Assembly: GCA_013042025.1 (NCBI GenBank)
Contig: JABDQY010000179.1
Span: forward strand, 1 to 15,796
Source of the DNA: Bacteroidia bacterium
GTDB taxonomy: Bacteria; Bacteroidota; Bacteroidia; NS11-12g; UBA9320
Reading direction: 5' to 3'
DNA: 15,796 nucleotides
Both the position numbers and the translations under genes were made by a program. Positions 7,415 to 14,204 of this stretch are shown one piece after another (the first letter of the stretch is position 1; each line of letters starts with the position of its first letter). A model generated the notes under the pieces. The model did not search any database. It was given only the letters and a program-made list of their open reading frames with translations, and was not told the DNA's origin.

Positions 7415-7445
7415 ATAAAAAAAGTCCCGCCGTTAGGCGAGACTT
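7415..7445 (-). terminator. Intrinsic terminator of the thrS-infC-rpmI-rplT operon
   Basis: The stem is 7422-7431 paired with 7436-7445, with a 4-nt loop. On the minus strand it reads AAGTCTCGCC-TAAC-GGCGGGACTT followed by a run of T (complement of the A-run 7417-7423), the textbook arrangement for the rplT end. The one imperfect position is a G-U pair in the minus-strand RNA but a C-A mismatch in the plus-strand RNA. The plus-strand side also lacks a strong T-tract, so the hairpin is best suited to the ribosomal operon and only weakly to the transport operon. Confidence 0.85.
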
Positions 7446-7470
7446 CTAATTATATTCTAGCGTTAAATAA

Positions 7471-7815
7471 TTACTTTACTTTCTTTACAATTTCTGCAAA
7501 GGCTTCTGGGTGGTTCATTGCTAAATCAGCTAACACTTTTCTGTTAAGCTCAATTCCTTTAGCGTGAACTCCTCCCATAAATTGAGAATAGCTCATTCCG
7601 TTCAATCTAGCTCCAGCATTAATTCTGGTAATCCATAATCTACGGAAATTTCTTTTTTTGTTTTTTCTATCTCTGTATGCGTATTGCCATCCTTTTTCAA
7701 CGGCATTTTTAGCTACTGTCCATACATTTTTTCTTCTACCAAAGTATCCTTTGGCGTGTTTCATCATTTTCTTTCTTCGCCTTCTTGAGGCTACTGCATT
7801 AACTGATCTTGGCAT
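7471..7815 (-). CDS. rplT: 50S ribosomal protein L20
   Basis: The 114-residue basic protein matches L20 over its whole length: MPRSVNAVASRRRRKKMMK at the N-terminus, then AKGYFGRRKNVWTVAKNAV, RDRKNKKRNFRRLWITRINAGAR and the globular C-terminus GMSYSQFMGGVHAKGIELNRKVL. L20 binds 23S rRNA early in large-subunit assembly. It starts at ATG 7815, directly after a purine-rich tract on its own strand. It is the last gene of the operon, 92 nt after rpmI. In some bacteria L20 represses the operon by binding its mRNA; no leader resembling the known ones was recognised here. The identification is certain. Confidence 0.98.
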   Translation of the reverse strand: MPRSVNAVASRRRRKKMMKHAKGYFGRRKNVWTVAKNAVEKGWQYAYRDRKNKKRNFRRLWITRINAGARLNGMSYSQFMGGVHAKGIELNRKVLADLAMNHPEAFAEIVKKVK

Positions 7816-7907
7816 TTTTTTTCTTTTTAAACTAGGCGTTCAATTTCTTGAATCTTTTTTACTTTTTTCTGGCCTGAATAATTAAACTCTATGACTTTTA
7901 GTCAAAT
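7816..7907 (-). other. rpmI-rplT intergenic spacer with a possible internal promoter element
   Basis: The 92-nt spacer is unusually long for this ribosomal pair. On the minus strand TAAATTTG (complement of 7903-7910) matches the TAnnTTTG -7 box and overlaps the rpmI stop codon. It is followed by the mini-hairpin GACT-AAA-AGTC. A second short inverted repeat, TTCAA-N4-TTGAA, lies at 7839-7852. The rest is a purine-rich tract leading to the rplT ATG. The promoter match may be chance in AT-rich DNA, and I see no gene here. Confidence 0.3.
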
Positions 7908-8108
7908 TTACTTTCCAATACGCAACATGAACTTAACGTTACTCGTGTCTGCTTTGTGAACCAAACCATCGTGAGTAAGAGCTAGTTTTTGCTTCTTGGT
8001 TTTCTTTGTTAAGATGTGACGCTTGTATGCGTGCTTTCTTTTAATTTTACCTGAACCAGTAACTCTGAATCTCTTCTTTGCACTGGAATTGGTTTTCATT
8101 TTCGGCAT
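7908..8108 (-). CDS. rpmI: 50S ribosomal protein L35
   Basis: This 66-residue, very basic protein is of normal L35 length. It shows the family pattern MPKMKTNSSAKKRFRVTGSG, then KIKRKHAYKRHILTKKTKKQKL and a C-terminus ending in MLRIGK. L35 is a small late-binding protein of the large ribosomal subunit. It lies between infC and rplT in the usual bacterial order, 16 nt downstream of infC, with an ATG start at 8108. Confidence 0.97.
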   Translation of the reverse strand: MPKMKTNSSAKKRFRVTGSGKIKRKHAYKRHILTKKTKKQKLALTHDGLVHKADTSNVKFMLRIGK

Positions 8109-8124
8109 CTTTTTCTCTATTAAT

Positions 8125-8661
8125 TTATTTTGGTGCTAAAACTATAATCATTTTTTTACCTTCCATTTTTGGAAGTTGTTCAAGCTTTGCAACTTCAGCT
8201 AACTTTTCAGCAAACTGTAATAACAATAACTCTCCCCTTTCTTTAAATACAATTGTTCTTCCTCTAAAGAACACATAAGCTCTCACTTTATGTCCATCAG
8301 CTAAGAACTTTTCAGCATGCTTTAATTTAAAATTAACATCATGCTCATCTGTATTTGGACCAAATCGAATTTCTTTAATGTCTACCTTAGCTTGGGTAGC
8401 TTTCAATTCTTTGGCTTTTTTCTTTTGCTCGTATAAGAACTTTCTGTAATCCACAACCTTACAAACGGGTGGCTTAGCCTTAGGCGATATTTCTACTAAA
8501 TCTAATTCTAACTCTTTCGCTATTGCTAACGCTGAGTCTAAATCAATTATACCTTGCTCTACATTATCTCCTACCAAACGAATAGGATCTGCAACAATGT
8601 ACTGATTGATTTTGTGGGGGTCTCTAACACGACCCCTAAATGGTCTTTTCTTTCTTTTCAA
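8125..8661 (-). CDS. infC: Translation initiation factor IF-3
   Basis: This 178-residue protein carries both IF-3 domains. The N-domain reads HKINQYIVADPIRLVGDN, then DSALAIAKELELDLVEISPKAKPPVCKVVDYRKF. A Lys-rich linker (YEQKKKAKELKATQ) leads to the C-domain with IKEIRFGPNTDEHD, FKLKHAEKFLADGHKVRAYVFFRGR and the terminal LPKMEGKKMIIVLAP. IF-3 binds the 30S subunit and rejects initiation at non-standard codons. No ATG occurs in frame before the conserved region. The only plausible start is TTG at 8659-8661, one codon after the thrS TAA (8665-8667) in the same frame. The extra N-terminal residues are Arg/Lys-rich. A non-AUG start is known for infC in other bacteria, where it allows autoregulation; the same is inferred here. 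Confidence 0.96.
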   Translation of the reverse strand: MKRKKRPFRGRVRDPHKINQYIVADPIRLVGDNVEQGIIDLDSALAIAKELELDLVEISPKAKPPVCKVVDYRKFLYEQKKKAKELKATQAKVDIKEIRFGPNTDEHDVNFKLKHAEKFLADGHKVRAYVFFRGRTIVFKERGELLLLQFAEKLAEVAKLEQLPKMEGKKMIIVLAPK

Positions 8662-8664
8662 ATA

Positions 8665-10596
8665 TTATTCTTCTTTTAACAATGTTTCGAAATACGAAAC
8701 AAAATCCTGTAAACTAAATTTCCCAACATCTCCTTTACCATGAATCCTAACCGAAACCTCGTCATTCTCAGCCTCTTGCTCTCCTACAATTAACATTACA
8801 GGAATTTTAGAAACCTCAGCATCACGAATTTTACGACCAATCTTCTCAGCCCTTTCGTCTACAAGGCCGCGAATATCGTAATTATTCAGGAATTTTAAAA
8901 CTTTATCTGAGTAATCGTGGTACTTTTCACTAATTGGTAAAACAGCCACTTGCTCAGGACTCAACCATAAGGGAAAATTACCTCCAGTATGTTCAATTAA
9001 AATACCAATAAATCGCTCCATACTTCCAAAAGGAGCTCTATGGATCATAACTGGTCTATGCTTCTGATTATCAGAACCTATGTAATCTAAATCAAAACGT
9101 TCTGGCAGGTTATAATCTACTTGAATAGTTCCCAATTGCCAAGACCTTCCAAGAGCATCCTTTACCATGAAGTCAAGTTTTGGACCATAGAATGCAGCTT
9201 CACCATATTCTGTAACTGTTTCTAAGTCACGTTCTGAAGTTGCTTCAACAATTGCACGTTCAGCCTTTTCCCAATTCTCGTCAGAACCAATATATTTTTC
9301 TTTCTTGTCAGGATCTCGCAATGATATTTGAGCTGTAAACTTATCGAAACCAAGTTTGCTAAATACATGCATTACCAAGTCAATCACATCTACAAATTCT
9401 GCTTTCAATTGATCTGGAGTACAGAAAATATGAGCATCATCTTGCGTGAACCCACGAACTCTTGTCAATCCATTCAACTCACCACTTTGCTCATATCGAT
9501 ATACCGTACCAAACTCAGCTAACCTTAAAGGAAGTTCTTTATACGATTTTGGTTTAAACTTAAAAACTTCACAATGGTGAGGACAGTTCATTGGTTTAAG
9601 CAAAAACTCTTCATCCTCATTTGGTGTTTTTATAGGTTGAAATGAATCTTCTCCATATTTATCGTAATGACCCGAAGTAACATACAACTCTTTTTTACCA
9701 ATATGTGGAGTTATCACTTGCTGATACCCTCGTTCTATTTGAGCCTTTCTCATGAACGTCTCTAAACGCTCCCTAATAGCAGTTCCTTTAGGTAACCACA
9801 AAGGAAGGCCTGCTCCTACTTTTTCACTGAAAGTAAATAATTCAAGCTCTTTTCCTAGTCTTCTATGATCTCTTTTTTTAGCTTCTTCTAATAAATTCAA
9901 ATGCTCAGTAAGCATTTTTGCTTTCGGAAACGAAACACCATAAATACGTGTTAATGACTTGTTATTCTCATCTCCTCTCCAATATGCTGCAGCAACTTTA
10001 AGCAACTTAATAGCTTTGATACTTGATGTATTTGGAATATGCGGACCTCTACATAAATCAGTGAATTCTCCTTGTTTGTAAAATGTAATTTCACCATCGT
10101 TAAGCCCTTCAATTAATTCTAATTTATACGGATCTTCTTTCTCGGTGAAGTACGCTATTGCATCAGCCTTAGATACCTCAGTTCGGATATAATCATTTTT
10201 TTGGCTTGCTAGCTCTTTCATCTTCTGCTCAACCTTATTGAATTCAGTAGACGAGAAGCTATGATCACCGAAGTCTATATCGTAATAAAAACCATTATCA
10301 ATTGGAGGTCCTATTCCAAGCTTTATTCCTGGATATAAAGCCTCTAAAGCTTCAGCAAGAAGGTGAGCACTGCTGTGCCAAAATGTTTTCTTACCATCTT
10401 CATCATCAAATTTTAGTAAGCTAAGCGTACTATCCTGGTTTATTGGTCGTACTAAGTCCCATACTTCATCATTTACCTTTGCACTTACAACAACTCTTGC
10501 TAATCCTTCAGATATGCTAGTTGCTATGTCCAAAGCTGTACTTCCTTGTGGTACCTCACGAATGGAACCATCTGGTAATGTAATTTTAATATTCAA
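8665..10596 (-). CDS. thrS: Threonyl-tRNA synthetase
   Basis: The full-length 643-residue class II synthetase charges tRNA-Thr. Domains in order are the TGS domain (about 1-61, ITLPDGS), the editing domain (about 65-225) with the HxxxH pair H74/H78 and the CxxxH pair C182/H186, then the catalytic core (about 240-535) and the anticodon-binding domain (about 548-643, with the LPISEKYHDYS stretch). The zinc ligands that select threonine are present: C338 in MNCPHHC, H389 in DDAHIF and H519 in IHRAPFGS. It starts at TTG 10594-10596, because an in-frame stop lies upstream and conserved TGS residues follow at once. It lies 10 nt after the TPR lipoprotein stop, and infC begins 3 nt after its stop. 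Nothing is missing. Confidence 0.98.
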   Translation of the reverse strand: MNIKITLPDGSIREVPQGSTALDIATSISEGLARVVVSAKVNDEVWDLVRPINQDSTLSLLKFDDEDGKKTFWHSSAHLLAEALEALYPGIKLGIGPPIDNGFYYDIDFGDHSFSSTEFNKVEQKMKELASQKNDYIRTEVSKADAIAYFTEKEDPYKLELIEGLNDGEITFYKQGEFTDLCRGPHIPNTSSIKAIKLLKVAAAYWRGDENNKSLTRIYGVSFPKAKMLTEHLNLLEEAKKRDHRRLGKELELFTFSEKVGAGLPLWLPKGTAIRERLETFMRKAQIERGYQQVITPHIGKKELYVTSGHYDKYGEDSFQPIKTPNEDEEFLLKPMNCPHHCEVFKFKPKSYKELPLRLAEFGTVYRYEQSGELNGLTRVRGFTQDDAHIFCTPDQLKAEFVDVIDLVMHVFSKLGFDKFTAQISLRDPDKKEKYIGSDENWEKAERAIVEATSERDLETVTEYGEAAFYGPKLDFMVKDALGRSWQLGTIQVDYNLPERFDLDYIGSDNQKHRPVMIHRAPFGSMERFIGILIEHTGGNFPLWLSPEQVAVLPISEKYHDYSDKVLKFLNNYDIRGLVDERAEKIGRKIRDAEVSKIPVMLIVGEQEAENDEVSVRIHGKGDVGKFSLQDFVSYFETLLKEE

Positions 10597-10606
10597 TGTA
10601 TTTGAT

Positions 10607-11638
10607 TTAATCTTTTAAAATTCTATTCAATCCTTCTTTTGCGAGTGCAAAATTAGGGTCTATTTCCAAACATCTTTCATAATTTCTTTGAGCCAATTCT
10701 TTCTTTCCCAAGAGTTCATAGCATTGACCTATGCGATTGTACCCTTTTGCAAATTCAGGATCAATTCCAATGCAAATATCAAAATGCTCTAAAGCACGTT
10801 CAAGACTCCCTTCTTCAGCAAGAATATTACCTGCATTGTAATAAGCATAATAATGCTTTGAATTTATATCAATTGTCTTTTGATAGTCCTCTAAAGCTGC
10901 TTTATTATCACCTTGTTTTTGATAAAACAAACCGCGAGAGTAATAGGCTTCATCACTGTTTGGGTCGATATTAATGGCATTGGTATAATACTGCAAAGCC
11001 AAGGTATCATTCTTCTGAATGGCATAAAGATTCGCCAATTGCATGCTACTATTATAATCTGAACCCAATAAGGCTATAGTCTTTTGAAAGTAGTTTATAG
11101 CCATAGCTGTGTCTCCACTTTCCTTTTGAACCATACCATAAAAAAAGTTTCCTTGAGCGTGTGAAGGGTTTATTTGAAGAAGCTTCCCAAATATGTTCTT
11201 ACTTTTATCAAATTGACGAACAAAGTATAAGAATTGAGCATGTTTAAAGACCGCAGTTTGGTCAGAAGGATTAATGTCTTCTGCTTCTTCATAAGCTTCT
11301 AAAGCACTGGTTGTTTGATCATCAGCGAATAATGCATCAGCCTTTAAATAATAATATGAAACTTCTTGAGGATTTAAAACAATGGCTCTATCGTAGTCTG
11401 CAATTGCATATTTGTGTCTTCGCTCATTGCTAAAAACCTCGGCTCTTAAGGCATAATATTCTGCATTATTAGGATATTCATCGATTTTTTTGGTCCATTC
11501 ACGTGTTTCAGCACTTAGCGTACTGTCCTTTGCAAGACTTTCAAATTGATTATCACCTGGATTACACCCAACTATAGAAAGTTGTAGAAGAGCAAATCCA
11601 ATCAAGCTGTATACTGCATATTTTTTCAAGAGTGGCAA
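10607..11638 (-). CDS. TPR-repeat lipoprotein
   Basis: This 343-residue protein has a lipoprotein signal peptide: basic start, hydrophobic core VYSLIGFALLQLS and lipobox IVGC with the acylated Cys at residue 25. After a short linker, residues 59-330 form eight uninterrupted 34-residue tetratricopeptide repeats, most showing the family pattern (A/G at position 8, A at 20, and a final D/N-P), followed by a capping helix ending in NRILKD. It should be a membrane-anchored, periplasm-facing protein-interaction scaffold. No ATG is available in frame. TTG at 11638 or TTG at 11629 is the start; the latter gives the more typical MKKYAVYS signal peptide. The upstream ATG at 11645 is in another frame. 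It is the first gene of the thrS operon. A specific partner cannot be named. Confidence 0.87.
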   Translation of the reverse strand: MPLLKKYAVYSLIGFALLQLSIVGCNPGDNQFESLAKDSTLSAETREWTKKIDEYPNNAEYYALRAEVFSNERRHKYAIADYDRAIVLNPQEVSYYYLKADALFADDQTTSALEAYEEAEDINPSDQTAVFKHAQFLYFVRQFDKSKNIFGKLLQINPSHAQGNFFYGMVQKESGDTAMAINYFQKTIALLGSDYNSSMQLANLYAIQKNDTLALQYYTNAINIDPNSDEAYYSRGLFYQKQGDNKAALEDYQKTIDINSKHYYAYYNAGNILAEEGSLERALEHFDICIGIDPEFAKGYNRIGQCYELLGKKELAQRNYERCLEIDPNFALAKEGLNRILKD

Positions 11639-11783
11639 ATTTCATAAATTAAAGCGTTAAACCTCAATCATTTGTCAATAAAAATCTACCAATTCTAAAT
11701 TTATTCTAGATACAAAGCACAGGAAGGGCAAAAAAGGCTTCAAATTCAGCTTTATTAATAAATTTGTTGACTAGAAAAAACCT
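11639..11783. promoter_or_regulatory. Divergent promoter region; -7 box for homogentisate dioxygenase at 11759-11766
   Basis: This is the 145-nt gap between two divergent genes. On the plus strand TAAATTTG at 11759-11766 is an exact TAnnTTTG -7 box 17 nt before the ATG at 11784, implying a very short leader. No clear -33 TTG is seen. For the minus-strand TPR/thrS operon only degenerate matches were found, so its promoter is not placed. Confidence 0.5.
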
Positions 11784-12950
11784 ATGCCGCATTATCATAA
11801 GCTTGGAGTCATTCCACCAAAACGCCATACTCAGTTTAGAAGACAGGATGGTGAACTTTACAAAGAGGAATTGTTCTCAACCGAAGGTTTCTCAAATATA
11901 TACTCACTTTTATACCATCACTACCCTCCAACTGCCATTATGAAGGTAGGAAAACCAAGAAATGTCAAGCCAGAAATAGTGGAAGATATGGAAATGTTGC
12001 ATCGAAGCTTCCAAAATTTTGAGGTTGAAGCTAAAGATGATTTTTTAGAAAGTAGGGTTGTTCTCCTTACCAATAGCGATTTGCAAATAGCGATGGCATG
12101 TCCTAGAAAGAGCATGACCGATTATTTTTACAAAAATGGAGATAGTGATGAAGTATTGTTTATCCATAAGGGAAGTGGCAACTTTAAAAGCAACTACGGA
12201 CAAATACGATTTGCATATGGTGACTATTTAGTTATTCCGAGAGGAACGGTGTATCAATTGCATTTTGATTCGGAAGACAATAAAATATTAATTACAGAGA
12301 GTCATAGTCCTGTTAAATATCCTAAAAGATATACTGGTGGATTTGATCAATTATTGGAACATTCTCCGTTTTGTGAAAGAGATATCAAACAACCTCAAAA
12401 TCTTGAAACGGTTATTGAAGAAGGTGAATTTTTAATTCAAATAAAGAAAGAGGATAAAATCTATCCTTATACGTATAAATACCATCCATTCTGTTTAATT
12501 GGATGGGATGGTTGTCATTATCCCTTTGCATTTAGTATTCACGACTATGAGCCAATCACAGGAAGAATTCATATGCCACCTCCTATTCACCAAACTTTCG
12601 AGGGTCATAATTTTGTGATTTGCAGTTTTGTTCCTCGTTTATACGACTATCACCCTGATAGTATCCCTGCTCCATATTTCCACAGTAACATCGATAGCGA
12701 TGAAGTTATGTATTACGTAGATGGTCAATTTATGAGTAAGACGCATGTAGACAAAGGGCAAATGAGTCTTCATCCAGGTGGAATACCACACGGACCAACT
12801 CCTGGTGCTGCAGAAAAAAGCATTGGTAAAAAAGGTACGGAAGAACTAGCAGTAATGATTGACACATTTAAACCTCTGCGTGTCACAAAAGCAGCATTGA
12901 AGTACGAGATTAAAGACTACCACCTTCATTGGTTAGATGGTTTAGATTAA
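11784..12950 (+). CDS. hmgA: Homogentisate 1,2-dioxygenase
   Basis: This 388-residue cupin-fold dioxygenase opens the ring of homogentisate to 4-maleylacetoacetate in tyrosine and phenylalanine breakdown, using Fe(II) in the cytoplasm. It has the family N-terminus (MPHYHKLGVIPPKRHTQFR), the central HKGSG and VIPRGTVYQL stretches typical of the first cupin half, and the metal-site region near the C-terminus. There H300 with E307 (in HSNIDSDEVMYYVDG) and H336 in LHPGGIPHGP correspond to the iron ligands H335, E341 and H371 of the human enzyme, and H330 corresponds to human H365. The protein is shorter than the roughly 430-445-residue proteobacterial and animal enzymes, as expected for the Bacteroidota branch. 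It is a single gene with its own -7 box; no other tyrosine-degradation gene is in the window. Confidence 0.9.
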   Translation: MPHYHKLGVIPPKRHTQFRRQDGELYKEELFSTEGFSNIYSLLYHHYPPTAIMKVGKPRNVKPEIVEDMEMLHRSFQNFEVEAKDDFLESRVVLLTNSDLQIAMACPRKSMTDYFYKNGDSDEVLFIHKGSGNFKSNYGQIRFAYGDYLVIPRGTVYQLHFDSEDNKILITESHSPVKYPKRYTGGFDQLLEHSPFCERDIKQPQNLETVIEEGEFLIQIKKEDKIYPYTYKYHPFCLIGWDGCHYPFAFSIHDYEPITGRIHMPPPIHQTFEGHNFVICSFVPRLYDYHPDSIPAPYFHSNIDSDEVMYYVDGQFMSKTHVDKGQMSLHPGGIPHGPTPGAAEKSIGKKGTEELAVMIDTFKPLRVTKAALKYEIKDYHLHWLDGLD

Positions 12951-13149
12951 TATATTTAAGCCAAAAACCGTACAGTATTTCCTACGAATTCCATCAAAAG
13001 GTTGATAAAAACAACCTCTATTTGAGGCCAAATCACCTATTAGATACAATTAAGCCAGAGAGTTTTTCTAATTTTGGGAATCCAAATCATATTTAACATA
13101 TCACGAAACGCAAATTTCTTGTTTCATGAGTCCCCCGATTCTCTAAAAT
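12951..13149 (+). other. Intergenic region with competing hairpins and a -7 box
   Basis: This gap of about 200 nt has no gene. Just after hmgA, AGGTTG (12999-13004) pairs with CAACCT (13012-13017), and CCTC (13015-13018) pairs with GAGG (13023-13026). The two stems share CCT and exclude each other. Neither has a following T-run, so a terminator is doubtful. TAATTTTG at 13068-13075 is a TAnnTTTG -7 box that would serve the downstream gene. Between it and that gene, CACGAAAC (13102-13109) and GTTTCATG (13121-13128) form an 8-bp inverted repeat with one imperfect pair, which could be an operator or leader hairpin. Confidence 0.4.
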
Positions 13150-14148
13150 GTGTTAAAAAAAACTGAAGATACTATGACTACATCACAACGTGTTATTAAT
13201 TCTTATGGTGCAGCTGTTTATAGCAAAGAACGTGAGCTTCAAAAAAGGGCTCAAGAATGCGTAAAACAGTATAACAAATTGCAGGAGCTCAAACAAATAA
13301 AAAATCCACATGAAGCATTAGCTGCTTGGAAAAGTTATGTAACAAATATTCAATCGGTACATAAAAACTGTATTGAATCTGTCGATTGGGATCGAATTCA
13401 AAGAAGTCGAAAGCCCAGAGAACCACGTAAAACACGAACACATGAGTTCGAAGCACAATTTCAACTACAAAACTACACCCCATCTGTACTTGATAAATTT
13501 TCCAGATCTATTCAAAAGAAAATTAATAGACTAAAGAGAAATATCGACTTAGCGAAAATCAAAGATCGTGAAGAGAACGATTTAAGATACGGCCGATTTC
13601 TAGATGATCTTAGAAATTGGGAGGTTTTACAAGATATAGCCAATGGAATTCAAAAAAACAAAACAGTTTCGTACAACAACGCATTGCAATACTTTAAACC
13701 ATTCGACATTATTCAGGAATATGGGGATGACATAATTTATAGTTTTAGTGAAAATGCCTTAGAAATAGAATTACACGTTTGCACAGAGAAAATTATCCCA
13801 AAATACGAACTCATACAATCTGAGAGTGGCAAAGTGTATAAAAGAATGCTAACAACGTCAAAAATGCAAGAGCTTTATCAAAATCATGTTTATAGTTCTT
13901 CATTAAAAATTGCACGAGAAGTTTTTGCGTACTTGCCTCTAAAACAAGTAATTGTAAATACTATAAACACAAACAATTCTATTCTAAGTTCAACAAAAGC
14001 TCAAACAGACTTCTCTGTTTCCTTTGATTCAAAAACAATCGGAAAGTTGAATACTGATGAAATTGAAACAACAGACGATATGTTCCATTTTGTTGATTCT
14101 ATGCAAGAAAATAGTTCACCAGCATTTAATGTTGCTTTGAGTGCTTAG
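13150..14148 (+). CDS. Uncharacterised coiled-coil protein with a conserved C-terminal domain
   Basis: This is a 332-residue soluble protein with no signal peptide or membrane segment. Residues about 18-150 are helical and charged (KERELQKRAQECVKQYNKLQ; later SIQKKINRLKRNIDLAKIKD), suggesting coiled coils, with a very basic patch RSRKPREPRKTR near 85-96. The region at about 170-275 looks like a folded domain: YGDDIIYSFSENALEIELHV, KIIPKYELIQSESGKVYKR, ELYQNHVYSSSLKIAREVFA and LPLKQVIVNTI. I associate that domain pattern with C-terminal parts of uncharacterised DUF4236-like proteins, without certainty. The tail (about 280-332) is Ser/Thr-rich and probably disordered. The start is GTG 13150 or, equally plausible, ATG 13174 (MTTSQRVINSYGAA). 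It stands alone between unrelated genes, with its own -7 box upstream. No function can be assigned. Confidence 0.75.
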   Translation: MLKKTEDTMTTSQRVINSYGAAVYSKERELQKRAQECVKQYNKLQELKQIKNPHEALAAWKSYVTNIQSVHKNCIESVDWDRIQRSRKPREPRKTRTHEFEAQFQLQNYTPSVLDKFSRSIQKKINRLKRNIDLAKIKDREENDLRYGRFLDDLRNWEVLQDIANGIQKNKTVSYNNALQYFKPFDIIQEYGDDIIYSFSENALEIELHVCTEKIIPKYELIQSESGKVYKRMLTTSKMQELYQNHVYSSSLKIAREVFAYLPLKQVIVNTINTNNSILSSTKAQTDFSVSFDSKTIGKLNTDEIETTDDMFHFVDSMQENSSPAFNVALSA

Positions 14149-14204
14149 CTCTCCTTCTTTCAATTATTCACTTTAAACCTTTATATCTACATTTGAATTG
14201 AATA

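Noticed and set aside
7658..7885. Plus-strand open frame opposite rplT
   Set aside because: It is a Phe/Leu-rich product antisense to a Lys/Arg-rich ribosomal gene, an expected artefact.
11643..11645. ATG just upstream of the TPR lipoprotein as its start
   Set aside because: It is in a different frame and its frame closes after about 28 codons. A sequencing frameshift is possible, but the TTG starts explain the gene without one.
12999..13026. Rho-independent terminator of hmgA
   Set aside because: The stems are short, AT-rich loops are large and no T-run follows.
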